From a virus: a stretch of 34,125 nucleotides of DNA. Location of the stretch: IMG/VR virus record IMGVR_UViG_3300045612_000059, positions 1 through 34,125 of that record, one strand, 5' to 3'. Below the pieces are notes generated by a model, which made no database searches, had not been told where the DNA came from, and saw nothing but the letters and a program-made list of their open reading frames with translations. Every line of letters begins with the position of its first letter. Within the stretch, counting starts at the first letter, position 1. The position numbers and the translations under genes were made by a program. This document shows, one piece after another, positions 20,873 through 28,199 of the stretch.

Positions 20873-21353
20873 GATGTTTCCCTCTGGTTAGGTTGCTGCG
20901 TACACAGTTAGATGTCATGTGCGGTAGATGCACAGTCACATCATGCACCATACACTACTCTCGTGCTTGAATTATTTGTTACATACGCGCGCGCGATACT
21001 CTACATAAGACATATGTCTATAGACATACATTCATAAAACCACTTATGTCTAATGACTAACGTCTATAGATACATATGGATTGTGTGTAAGACATACTAC
21101 CGTCCGCCCCTGACGTCGAATTTGGGGCTGGGGCCGGGACTGGTCGGCGAGGCTGTCGTGTCGTCGTCGTGCAGCTTGTCGCGCTGTGTCAATTGGGTTT
21201 GGGACGGTCGAAAGCGTGGCACGGATCGGTTCTGGCAGGTCGGCCCAGTCAAATTGGGTTTGAGATTTTTGCGCGCGCGCCCCCCGACCTTCATCCCCCC
21301 AAGGAAAAATACGTTTTCTGGTATTCTTGTTTCACTTGAGTAGGGGATTAGTG
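20873..21353. other. 481-base region without a convincing gene; motif-rich control region
   Basis: The left part (20941-21100) is AT-rich and holds AGACATA or its complement at 21008, 21013, 21022, 21045 and 21090, including the palindromes AGACATATGTCT (21008-21019) and GTCTATAGAC (21016-21025). Another copy is at 20121 and one at 21362. The right part (21100-21290) is GC-rich, with AATTGGGTTTG repeated at 21191 and 21252. A leftward 65-residue frame there lacks support. The region separates leftward from rightward genes, so it should hold promoters or operators. Confidence 0.6.
20884..20899 (-). repeat. Second copy of 16-base leader sequence
   Basis: Identical to 17243-17258. It lies immediately before the GAGGG ribosome site of the gene starting at 20872. 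Confidence 0.8.
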
Positions 21354-21572
21354 ATGCAGATAGACATAGACAAGGGTGTGCCGATGCCTAGTGACACTCG
21401 GGTTCGGAATCGTTACCCGTATAAGTTGTTGAGGGTGGGTGAGTCGTTTTTTGTGAAGGGTATTGCGTTGCAGTCGATGTACAACACGAACTTTCGGTGG
21501 GGCAGAAAGTTATCTCGGCGGTTTATTGCTCGCTCTGAGGATGGTGGGGTGCGCGTATGGAGGGTTGAATGA
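21354..21572 (+). CDS. Small conserved phage protein (72 aa)
   Basis: The start ATG at 21354 is seven bases after AGGGG; a TTG at 21327 is the only earlier option and lacks a ribosome site. The sequence reads IDKGVPMP...RYPYKLLRVGESFFVKG...RKLSRRFIARSEDGGVRVWRVE. The pattern (YP-x-x-x-L-x-V-G-x-S-F-F-V...R-x-F...G-x-R-V-W-R) matches many small phage proteins of unknown role. It opens the rightward operon leading to terminase and overlaps the FkbM gene by ATGA. Confidence 0.78.
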   Translation: MQIDIDKGVPMPSDTRVRNRYPYKLLRVGESFFVKGIALQSMYNTNFRWGRKLSRRFIARSEDGGVRVWRVE

Positions 21573-22159
21573 ACATTCCTGACGACATGGTGTTTCATGT
21601 CGGTAAGATTTTTGGTGGTGAGTACGAGTGTGATTGGGTGAAGGGTGCGCCGATCATTCTGGACATTGGTGCGAATGTTGGTGGTTTTGCGGTGTGGGCT
21701 TCGTATCGCTGGCCTCATGCTCAATTGCGTTGCTACGAGCCGGTCTTGAGCAACTATGACCTGTTGTTGCACAACACGAAGGCGTTTGTGGACCGAGTGG
21801 ATTGTTATAACGTGGGTGTTGGTAAGCCTGGCTTGCGAGATATTTATTACGGCAAGCACAACCGTGGTGAGTGCAGCCTGTACAAGGGCGTTGAACAGAG
21901 AGATGCTGGCGAACAAGTTCAGATCATTGACCCGCAGAAGTTGCCTGAGTCGCACTTGGTCAAGATTGACACTGAGGGTGCGGAGATTGAGATTCTTGAG
22001 GGAATGGCGTATCTACCCTTTGCGTATGCTATCGAATATCACTCGGATGCAAACCGGAGAAAGATTGACCGGATTTTGGATGGCTATACGCTGATGGAAA
22101 TGCAGAGCACTAGCCCCAACTATGGAATTGTCAAATATGTCAGGACCGATCTTCTCTGA
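21569..22159 (+). CDS. FkbM-family SAM-dependent methyltransferase
   Basis: The product has 196 residues. DIGANVGG (32-39) is the SAM-binding motif I, Glu57-Pro58 lies at the end of strand 2, and VKIDTEGAEIEILEG (131-145) is the FkbM signature block. A C-terminal strand region (YAIEYHSD) completes the Rossmann-type fold. Family members O-methylate sugars or other small hydroxylated groups. In a phage this may modify host surface glycans or phage DNA or virion; the substrate is unknown. It is shorter than many bacterial FkbM proteins but complete for the core. It overlaps neighbours on both sides, so it is part of the early/packaging transcript. Confidence 0.87.
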   Translation: MNIPDDMVFHVGKIFGGEYECDWVKGAPIILDIGANVGGFAVWASYRWPHAQLRCYEPVLSNYDLLLHNTKAFVDRVDCYNVGVGKPGLRDIYYGKHNRGECSLYKGVEQRDAGEQVQIIDPQKLPESHLVKIDTEGAEIEILEGMAYLPFAYAIEYHSDANRRKIDRILDGYTLMEMQSTSPNYGIVKYVRTDLL

Positions 22160-22391
22160 GGACTGCCTTGGTTGTCAGCGTTGCGAGGATGCCCCGATGG
22201 TGAAGTTGTGGGATGGAAGGTCAGTGTGCAATACCTGTGATGATTGGCGGTGTGAGTGTGAAGCGCGCAGGCTGCTCAAGATTGGCTCGATGAAGAAAAT
22301 CAAACAGGAGTTGGAATGGCGTGAGCAATTGCACGGCAGGGACAATACAAAACTCAAGCGTTACATGCGCGGGATTTACGACAAGAAATGA
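22137..22391 (+). CDS. Zinc-ribbon small protein (84 aa)
   Basis: I chose the ATG at 22137, which limits the overlap with the methyltransferase to 23 bases; ATG 22122 would add five residues. The product carries CLGCQRC, CNTC and CEC clusters (CxxCxxC...CxxC) in the first 40 residues, then a basic helical tail (KKIKQELEWREQLHGRDNTKLKRYMRG). This suggests a zinc-binding nucleic-acid or packaging accessory. It directly precedes TerL and overlaps it by ATGA. A small-terminase role is possible but not supported by motif. Confidence 0.7.
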   Translation: MSGPIFSEDCLGCQRCEDAPMVKLWDGRSVCNTCDDWRCECEARRLLKIGSMKKIKQELEWREQLHGRDNTKLKRYMRGIYDKK

Positions 22392-24148
22392 AGTTCAACC
22401 TTGAACACTTCTGGCGGTTCTGCTCGCAACTTTCTGTGGAAACCAAGGAGCAGGGCATCATTAAACTTGGCACACAACTGCTTGGCACACAGCGATATGT
22501 AATGCAGGAAATCGCCAAGGGACTAGAGAACGACATCCACCACTTTGTCATTTTGAAGGGTAGGCAGCTTGGCATCACCACTGTCAGTCTTGCGCTTGAT
22601 CTCTACTGGCAGTTTAAGAACCCCGGCTTTGCCGGGACGCTGGTGACGCATGATGAAGAATCACGAAACATGTTCCGAACTACGTTGGACATGTACATGC
22701 AGAACCTTCCGCTTGAATACCGCATCCCAGTGACCGCGCATAACCGCACACAGTTGATTCTAAAGAACCGTAGTAGGTTGTATTACCAAGTTGCTGGAAC
22801 GCGCTCTAACGGTTCTCTAGGGCGCGGCAAGGCTATTACCTACCTGCACTCTACCGAGACTAGCTCGTATGGTGACGAAGAAGGTCTTGCTTCCTTGCTC
22901 GCCTCTCTTGCGGAAACCAATCCGCTGCGTCTGTACTTGTGGGAGTCCACTGCTCGCGGGTTCAATCTGTTCCACGACATGTACACCACAGCTAAGAGAG
23001 CGCGCAGTCAACACGCTATCTTTTGCGGTTGGTGGCGTAATGAATTTTACTCTGCTGACGCGAAAAGCGAAATTTATAAAGTGTATTGGGACGGGAAACT
23101 AAGCCCAGAAGAGAGGGAATGGACAAAGGAGATCAAGAAGTTATACAACGTCGAGATAAATAGCCGACAGATGGCATGGTGGCGGTGGAAAATGTACGAA
23201 GGCATCAAGGATGAGAGCTTGATGTACCAAGAGTTCCCGCCGACAGAAGACTATGCTTTTGTAATGACCGGCACCTCGTTCTTCTCGACTGCCAGATGCA
23301 CGGAGGCAGCAAAGCAGGCGAAGAAGCAACACCCGGATTACTACCGTTTTAACATGGGCGCAAACTTTGAAGACACAATACTTATACGCTCGACAGAGCG
23401 GCTTGCGACGCTTACCCTCTGGGAAGAGCCTGTGGACGGTGCTTATTACGTTATTGGCGCTGATCCTGCCTATGGCTCTAGCGATTGGGCTGACCGTTTT
23501 TGTATCCAAGTCTATCGGTGCTATGCCGATGGTTTGGATCAGGTAGCAGAGTTTGCTACATCAGAACTTAACACCTATCAGTTTGCCTGGGTCATCTGCT
23601 ATATCGCCGGAGCTTACAAGAACTCTACGCTCAACCTAGAGGTCAATGGTCCTGGGCAGGCCGTCATCAACGAGATGCGTAATCTCAAACGCGTCGCTGC
23701 AAACATGGGTACTCAGCGCGGCAATGACTTGTTCAACGTGCTGTCACACATGCAAACGTATCTGTGGCGGCGTAATGACAGTCTTGGCGGCGTGACCAAC
23801 AGCATCGGTTGGATCACCACCTCTGCCACCAAAGAGCGGATGCTCAACTATTTCAAAGACTACTTCGAGCGTGGGATGCTCAACGTCTACTCGATGGAGT
23901 TGCTAGACGAAATGAAGTCGGTGGTCCGAGACGGCGGGTCAATTGCCGCCTATGGGCGCAACAAAGATGATCGCGTGATGGCTACCGGCCTAGCCTGTGC
24001 CGCCTATGCCGAACAAGTACAACCGCGTTTGATACAAGCCCGAGTAACGCGCTCTCAACAAGAAACAGAAGAACGGATTATCGCAAGCGGCAATCCAGTC
24101 AATCAAAACGTCTCTAACTACTTAAAACGGATTGGCATCAATGGATAA
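22388..24148 (+). CDS. terL: Terminase large subunit
   Basis: The product has 586 residues. The ATPase domain has a Walker-A-like KGRQLGITT (57-65), typical of TerL (K-x-R-Q-x-G-x-T-T), and an AITYLHSTE segment near 150-160 in the Walker B position. A YLWESTARGFNLF motif near 200 fits the coupling region. The nuclease domain follows, with IGADPAYGSSDWADRF near 358-373 (first acid), LNLEVNGPGQAVI (second acid) and KDDRVMATGLACAAY (third). It packages DNA into the procapsid through the portal and cuts the concatemer. The length is normal. It overlaps the zinc-ribbon gene (ATGA) and the HTH gene (8 bases). Confidence 0.93.
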   Translation: MKFNLEHFWRFCSQLSVETKEQGIIKLGTQLLGTQRYVMQEIAKGLENDIHHFVILKGRQLGITTVSLALDLYWQFKNPGFAGTLVTHDEESRNMFRTTLDMYMQNLPLEYRIPVTAHNRTQLILKNRSRLYYQVAGTRSNGSLGRGKAITYLHSTETSSYGDEEGLASLLASLAETNPLRLYLWESTARGFNLFHDMYTTAKRARSQHAIFCGWWRNEFYSADAKSEIYKVYWDGKLSPEEREWTKEIKKLYNVEINSRQMAWWRWKMYEGIKDESLMYQEFPPTEDYAFVMTGTSFFSTARCTEAAKQAKKQHPDYYRFNMGANFEDTILIRSTERLATLTLWEEPVDGAYYVIGADPAYGSSDWADRFCIQVYRCYADGLDQVAEFATSELNTYQFAWVICYIAGAYKNSTLNLEVNGPGQAVINEMRNLKRVAANMGTQRGNDLFNVLSHMQTYLWRRNDSLGGVTNSIGWITTSATKERMLNYFKDYFERGMLNVYSMELLDEMKSVVRDGGSIAAYGRNKDDRVMATGLACAAYAEQVQPRLIQARVTRSQQETEERIIASGNPVNQNVSNYLKRIGING

Positions 24149-24545
24149 AGTTACGCCAAAGAAAGAACTGCTGCGTCAGTTGCAGATGTTCAAAGATGAC
24201 AAAAAGAGAGGCATCTCTATGGCGCACTTTGCAGAACTAGCAGGAGTCAACCATCTGCACATTTTGGACATATTGAGGGGCAAGTATGAGTTGACCGAGT
24301 ACATGCAACGCAGACTAGACAAGGCACTGCGAGAATTTCGTGAAGGCAAGGTTGTGGTTATGCAAAAGCGAAACCACGAAAGATATGTAGAATACAGGCA
24401 AAATCCCAAACCTGTAGCCAAGCGTTATTATGGAGTGACATTGCATAATGGCGAATTGAAGTTGCAGATAGGTCTCCGGCAGCGCGGCGACTACTCTGCA
24501 CCAACTTTGGGTGAACTTTTGAATCGAGGGCGCAATGGTTCTTAA
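24141..24545 (+). CDS. HTH-containing protein, candidate small terminase
   Basis: The start ATG at 24141 overlaps the end of TerL by eight bases. In the 134-residue product, residues about 20-50 form an HTH-like unit (MAHFAELAGVNHLHILDILRGKYELTEYMQRRLDKALREF). The C-terminal half is basic and contains YRQNPKPVAKRYYGVTL, with a polar end. No other gene in the window looks like a small terminase, and small terminases have N-terminal HTH domains. Here the order is inverted (after TerL), so the assignment is only a candidate; a regulator is the alternative. Confidence 0.72.
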   Translation: MDKVTPKKELLRQLQMFKDDKKRGISMAHFAELAGVNHLHILDILRGKYELTEYMQRRLDKALREFREGKVVVMQKRNHERYVEYRQNPKPVAKRYYGVTLHNGELKLQIGLRQRGDYSAPTLGELLNRGRNGS

Positions 24546-24942
24546 CGACTACAAATGCGAAGTACACGGTTTTTTTGAAAGCGACATGCCAATTTGTCCA
24601 CAGGGTTGCGATACCGTGCAGAAAGTTTTTTTGCAACCAGTTGGCACTATTGGCGACAAAACCAGGTTCAATGACAATACTTTGCGCGGCCTGGCCGCTG
24701 ATTACGGCATGAGCGATATCAAAAGCGTTAAAGAAGGAGAGTCTCAGCCACTAAGATACGCTCCTCCACAAAACAATCCTTTTGCAGTACAGTGGGGCAG
24801 TCCTAGCCAGATCAGCAATTTCAATACCAAGAGCATTGCCGGTGAGAATCCCAATGGTCTTGCATCTGCTGGTGGCAAGTTCAGGGCACCAACTACGGCG
24901 TCTTATATTGGCGACCATCAAAATTTGAAACTGGATAACTGA
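24535..24942 (+). CDS. Hypothetical protein with N-terminal zinc-ribbon-like motif
   Basis: The product has 135 residues. The first 30 carry YKCEVHGFFESDMPICPQGCDTVQK, a C-x-x-H...C-x-x-x-C pattern like short FmdB-type zinc ribbons. The remainder is polar and rich in Asn, Gly, Pro and Ser, ending in a GDHQNLKLDN tail, and looks partly disordered. It lies between the HTH gene and portal with overlaps on both sides (11 bases and TGATG). A packaging- or portal-associated role is suggested by position only. Confidence 0.7.
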   Translation: MVLNDYKCEVHGFFESDMPICPQGCDTVQKVFLQPVGTIGDKTRFNDNTLRGLAADYGMSDIKSVKEGESQPLRYAPPQNNPFAVQWGSPSQISNFNTKSIAGENPNGLASAGGKFRAPTTASYIGDHQNLKLDN

Positions 24943-26567
24943 TGCGAATCCCGAGTGACCCGCTTGCTAGAGAGGCGTTTTACATAGACGTTGCTCATAA
25001 GTGCATGGTAAGCGTTGAAGAGCGCAAGTCAGACTATCAGGTGTTGCGCTCTTACTTTTTGTTTGGTTCTCAGCCAGAAGAGCCGCCTGCTCACTTCAAC
25101 AAAATTTATCCGCATATCGATCAGCTGAGCTCATTTCTATACTCAGCGGAGACTACGCGCTTTAGTATCGATTTGGGCGCAGCTGTGCCAGAACCTGAAT
25201 ACATGAAGGTTCCGGTGTTGACCAAGGCGCTCAATGACCAGTGGTTGAATAGCAACACAGACAACGTGTTTTCAATGGCCCTAACTTGGTCGTTGGTGTA
25301 CAACACGACATTTGTAAAATTGACGTACAGGAACGGCATTCACCCGTACATGATTGAACCTGGAAGTGTTGGTGTGTTGCGCGAAGATACGCCCTACACT
25401 GATCGCCAGGAAGCATTGGTGCAGACGTACTACATCACAAAGTCTGAGCTGTACAATCGTTTGTACACGCATCCCAAGCGCGAAGAACTCATCAGGCGTA
25501 TTTCCGCTTCTCACCACGAGATCAGCCGAGTTCCAGAGGCTATTGACAGAATTATTACGAGTCAGGTCAATCCCAATATTTTTGGCAACATCAACCTAGA
25601 CCTGTCAGGTTATGCCAGATACAAAGCGCGTGTTGCAGAAGAAACTGTAGAAATGCAAGAGCTTTGGCTTTGGAATGATGAAACACAAGACTATCAATGC
25701 GTCACAATAGCTGACCCAAATGTAATCATTTACGACCGAGGGGGTGGCCAATTATTTGTCAAGGGCGAGCTTCCTTTTGTTCAAATTTGCCCCAACCCGC
25801 AGTATGACTACTATTGGGGTCAATCTGAAGTACAGCGCTTGATCTTCCTGCAAGAGATGCGGAACAAGCGCATGTCCGAGATTCTAGATCTGCTATCTAA
25901 GCAAGTGTCGCCTCCAACTGCGCTGGTTGGCTTTACCGGCATTTTGGACGAAAAGAACTTTGCTTTGAATCGCGCTGGCGGCTTGTTTGCCACTGACATG
26001 CCTAATGCCAAAGTAGAGCGTATGGCACCCAACATTCCTGATGACGCTTTCCGCGAGATTGCTGAAATAGATCGCATGTTTGAGGAAATGAGCGGCATCA
26101 CCAATGTGTTGTCTGGCAGAGGAGAATCTGGAGTTCGTTCTACGGGACACGCAAGCCAGCTTGCTCGTTTGGGTTCGTCTCGCGCCAAGAAACGCGCCTT
26201 GGTTGTTGAAGACTCGCTAGAAAAGCTAGCAACGCTGTTTATGAAAGTAATACAGGAATACGACGACACACACTACACCTCTGACGATGGCTTGCGCTTT
26301 ATTCCTGAACAGTTTACGAACGACTATGTTGTAAAAGTGGACGCGCATAGCAATAGCCCCATTTTCATGGAAGACAGCAGGCAGCTTGCGTTCAACCTGC
26401 TAAAAGTTGGGGCTATCAGCAGGGAGCGTCTCATAGATTTAGTTGATGCACCAATGAAACAGCTGTTGAAACAAGACTTGAAGACAATTGAATTGCAGCA
26501 GGCGCAACAAGCGTTAGCACAAGCGCAACAAGGAGAACAAGGTGGATCAGTCGAAACCAGTGAATAG
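24942..26567 (+). CDS. Portal protein
   Basis: The product has 541 residues and directly follows the packaging genes, as expected for the portal. It has many Tyr, Asp and Glu residues in the N-terminal clip and wing region (IYPHIDQLSSFLYSAETTRFSIDL). A TWSLVYNTTFVKL strand with a YMIEPGSVGVL follow-up is typical of podovirus portals. A long helical stem lies at about 300-430 (QEMRNKRMSEILDLLSK, EIAEIDRMFEEMSGITNVLSGRG). The C-terminus is a Gln/Ala-rich tail. Twelve copies should form the DNA entry channel. The identity is from position and fold-like pattern; no closer family is named. Confidence 0.87.
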   Translation: MRIPSDPLAREAFYIDVAHKCMVSVEERKSDYQVLRSYFLFGSQPEEPPAHFNKIYPHIDQLSSFLYSAETTRFSIDLGAAVPEPEYMKVPVLTKALNDQWLNSNTDNVFSMALTWSLVYNTTFVKLTYRNGIHPYMIEPGSVGVLREDTPYTDRQEALVQTYYITKSELYNRLYTHPKREELIRRISASHHEISRVPEAIDRIITSQVNPNIFGNINLDLSGYARYKARVAEETVEMQELWLWNDETQDYQCVTIADPNVIIYDRGGGQLFVKGELPFVQICPNPQYDYYWGQSEVQRLIFLQEMRNKRMSEILDLLSKQVSPPTALVGFTGILDEKNFALNRAGGLFATDMPNAKVERMAPNIPDDAFREIAEIDRMFEEMSGITNVLSGRGESGVRSTGHASQLARLGSSRAKKRALVVEDSLEKLATLFMKVIQEYDDTHYTSDDGLRFIPEQFTNDYVVKVDAHSNSPIFMEDSRQLAFNLLKVGAISRERLIDLVDAPMKQLLKQDLKTIELQQAQQALAQAQQGEQGGSVETSE

Positions 26568-26703
26568 AGCAGATCAGCCGCGTGTCAGTGAAAAACAAGT
26601 GACCGACATGCGTTCGATTGCAAAGTTACCTAATATCACGTTTAATAGAAACGCGATTCGTACCACCACGTCTCGCGGAAACCGCAACTATGGAAGGGGA
26701 TAA
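26542..26703 (+). CDS. Small GTG-start gene after portal (53 aa)
   Basis: The GTG at 26542 has AAGGAG six bases upstream and opens a frame ending at 26703. The product begins MDQSKPVNRADQPRVSEKQ and ends TTTSRGNRNYGRG; it is rich in Asn, Arg and Ser and probably disordered. It overlaps the portal end by 26 bases. Basic disordered peptides near portal and capsid genes in phages may act in assembly, but this is unproved. Its coding status rests on the ribosome site and the complete open frame. Confidence 0.6.
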   Translation: MDQSKPVNRADQPRVSEKQVTDMRSIAKLPNITFNRNAIRTTTSRGNRNYGRG

Positions 26704-26706
26704 CCT

Positions 26707-26778
26707 ATGTATGACGTACCAATGAAAATGGGCAAATTTCGCAATCTGGTGAAGAAGGGCCGCAAGGCTCGTCGATAA
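26707..26778 (+). CDS. Basic microprotein, 23 aa
   Basis: ATG TAT GAC GTA CCA opens a 23-residue frame (MYDVPMKMGKFRN...KKGRKARR), three bases after the previous stop and with AGGGG about eight bases upstream. Nine of 23 residues are Lys or Arg. It shares the RKAR motif with the next microgene. The function is unknown. Confidence 0.5.
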   Translation: MYDVPMKMGKFRNLVKKGRKARR

Positions 26779-26848
26779 TTTTTCCCAAAAGGGATGGGGT
26801 ATGGCTGCTTGCCCCTATTTAAGTGGCCGCTTCTTTTAGGAGGCTGCT

Positions 26849-26890
26849 ATGGCTCGCAAGGCTCGTAAGGCTCGCAAAGCGAAGCGCTAA
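26849..26890 (+). CDS. Basic microprotein, 13 aa
   Basis: The frame encodes MARKARKARKAKR: an initiator Met, then a Lys/Arg-Ala repeat, with eight of 13 residues basic. It has the near-ideal ribosome site AGGAGG at five bases before the ATG, which is hard to explain without translation. A leader-peptide or RNA-structure function is the alternative to a functional peptide. Confidence 0.5.
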   Translation: MARKARKARKAKR

Positions 26891-26926
26891 GCGCTCAAGT
26901 GGGGGGCGGGGAAACTTGACCCCCCC

Positions 26927-26955
26927 TTGACAAATTGATTTTTTAGTAATATACC
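26927..26955 (+). promoter_or_regulatory. Promoter of the capsid operon
   Basis: A perfect TTGACA (26927-26932) is followed by 17 bases and TATACC (26950-26955); TAATAT at 26947 is an alternative -10. It stands in a gene-poor gap directly upstream of the genes at 26984-29980, the expected site for a strong late promoter. A TCAAGT...ACTTGA inverted repeat (26895-26919) precedes it. Confidence 0.65.
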
Positions 26956-26983
26956 GCCGCTAAGTTCTTAACCAGGAACAAAA

Positions 26984-27418
26984 ATGGTTGATGCAAATGA
27001 AAGTGTAATGAACCTTATTAAGGGTTCTGCTGGAGCAAGTAATCTTGCGCCCAGTCCCACTGTTATGCCAGACCAGCCTGACGAAGCGCCGCCAATGGCT
27101 TCTCCTATGTCTACGCCTGAGCCCAAGGCGGGTAACAAAGAAGGCGCTCGTATCAATGTCCAAATGGCAATGGACTTGCTTCAACAATCTTTGCCAGCTT
27201 TTGGTTTTGACTCAATAGAAGGCAAAGCCATTCTTGAAATTGTAAAAAAAATGGGTAGCACTTTTGGTATGCGTGAGGCCCAAACCCGCGAGCTAGTTCC
27301 CGCCGAGATTCTCCAAATGATTCAGACTTTGCCGCAGGCGGGAGGCGCATCGCCCGAGCAAAGAGTCGCTGCATCCGCGCCAACCCCCGGCCTGCAACAA
27401 CGGCCTCAACCAATGTAA
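26984..27418 (+). CDS. Hypothetical protein of capsid operon (144 aa)
   Basis: This is the first gene after the capsid promoter, with AGGA upstream of its ATG. Residues 1-55 are Pro/Ser/Ala-rich and probably disordered. The middle (GARINVQMAMDLLQQSLPAFGFDSIEGKAILEIVKKMGSTF) is helical, and the end is again Pro/Gln-rich (APTPGLQQRPQPM). This plan, helical core with flexible arms, is common in small phage scaffolding or assembly factors, but nothing more specific can be read. Confidence 0.7.
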   Translation: MVDANESVMNLIKGSAGASNLAPSPTVMPDQPDEAPPMASPMSTPEPKAGNKEGARINVQMAMDLLQQSLPAFGFDSIEGKAILEIVKKMGSTFGMREAQTRELVPAEILQMIQTLPQAGGASPEQRVAASAPTPGLQQRPQPM

Positions 27419-27429
27419 GGAGAATCCAA

Positions 27430-27615
27430 ATGGATTTGTTTAAGCCGCGTGGCGCTGCATCGATTCGTCGCCCGCTTGATGATAAACAAGATAACGGTCA
27501 GATCAACAACCCGCCTCGGTTTGCTAGGTTTGGCGGCCTTGATGCAGCTTCCAAAATCGGCCCCAAGAACAAGATGACTCTTGGCAAACCTGGTGATGGC
27601 AAGAAAGTTATCTAA
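27430..27615 (+). CDS. Small basic hypothetical protein (61 aa)
   Basis: The start ATG follows TAAGGAGAATCCAA, a strong site. The product is Lys/Arg/Gly/Pro-rich without hydrophobic segments (MDLFKPRGAASIRRPLDDKQ... KPGDGKKVI). No family is recognised. It stands between the 144-residue gene and the scaffold-like gene in the capsid operon. Confidence 0.66.
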   Translation: MDLFKPRGAASIRRPLDDKQDNGQINNPPRFARFGGLDAASKIGPKNKMTLGKPGDGKKVI

Positions 27616-27636
27616 TTTATTTGTGAGGGCCAAATT

Positions 27637-28167
27637 ATGTCACTTGAAGACCTGACACCGGAAGCGCGAGACGAACTGGCTTTGCTTGCCAAGCAATTGG
27701 CAGAAAACCCGAAGACTCGCAAAAACTTTTTGCGGCTGACCCGTGAAGCGCGGCCTGATATGCCGATTCCAGAAATCGAAATCGAAGACCGTACAACGCA
27801 GGCTTTTCAACAGGCAGATCAGCGGGTTCAATCGCTAGAAGCAAAACTTCACCAGCAAGATGCGCTCAATGAGCTTGAGCGTCGTCGGCGCGCATTGTTG
27901 AAAAAGGGTCTTGTTGATAGTGAAGAAGAAATTTCTCAAGTTGAGAAAGTGATGCTTGATAAAGGCATTACCAATCACGAGTCTGCTGCTGAGTATTGGA
28001 AATGGATGCGGCAATCTGCCGAACCCACTCCTATTGGATACAACAGCAATCCCCTTAATGGGTTTGACCTTAACAAGTATTGGAAAAACCCAGTTAAGGC
28101 TGCTCGTGACAATGCGGTACAAGCACTCTCTGAGTTGCGGAAAACACCGCGACCCATAGGGTTGTAA
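27637..28167 (+). CDS. Scaffolding protein candidate
   Basis: The product has 176 residues, is charged and helical, with a coiled stretch about 50-110 (TTQAFQQADQRVQSLEAKLHQQDALNELERRRRALLKKGLVDSEEEISQVEKVMLD). It ends in a more ordered segment (NPLNGFDLNKYWKNPVKAARDNAVQALSELRKTP). It lies immediately upstream of the major capsid gene, the usual scaffold position in short-tailed phages, and its size and charge fit. GAGGG precedes the ATG. No protease motif was found, so it is not a fused maturation protease. Confidence 0.72.
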   Translation: MSLEDLTPEARDELALLAKQLAENPKTRKNFLRLTREARPDMPIPEIEIEDRTTQAFQQADQRVQSLEAKLHQQDALNELERRRRALLKKGLVDSEEEISQVEKVMLDKGITNHESAAEYWKWMRQSAEPTPIGYNSNPLNGFDLNKYWKNPVKAARDNAVQALSELRKTPRPIGL

Positions 28168-28199
28168 GTAGAGGGCTAACTTTTTTTCGGAGATGAACC

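Noticed and set aside
21097-21294. Leftward 65-residue basic frame in the gene-free region
   Set aside because: It has no family resemblance or convincing ribosome site, and its composition follows the local GC-rich bias.
26795-26869. 24-residue frame over the 13-residue microgene
   Set aside because: It reads out of frame through the AGGAGG site and the microgene start and has only a weak ribosome site.
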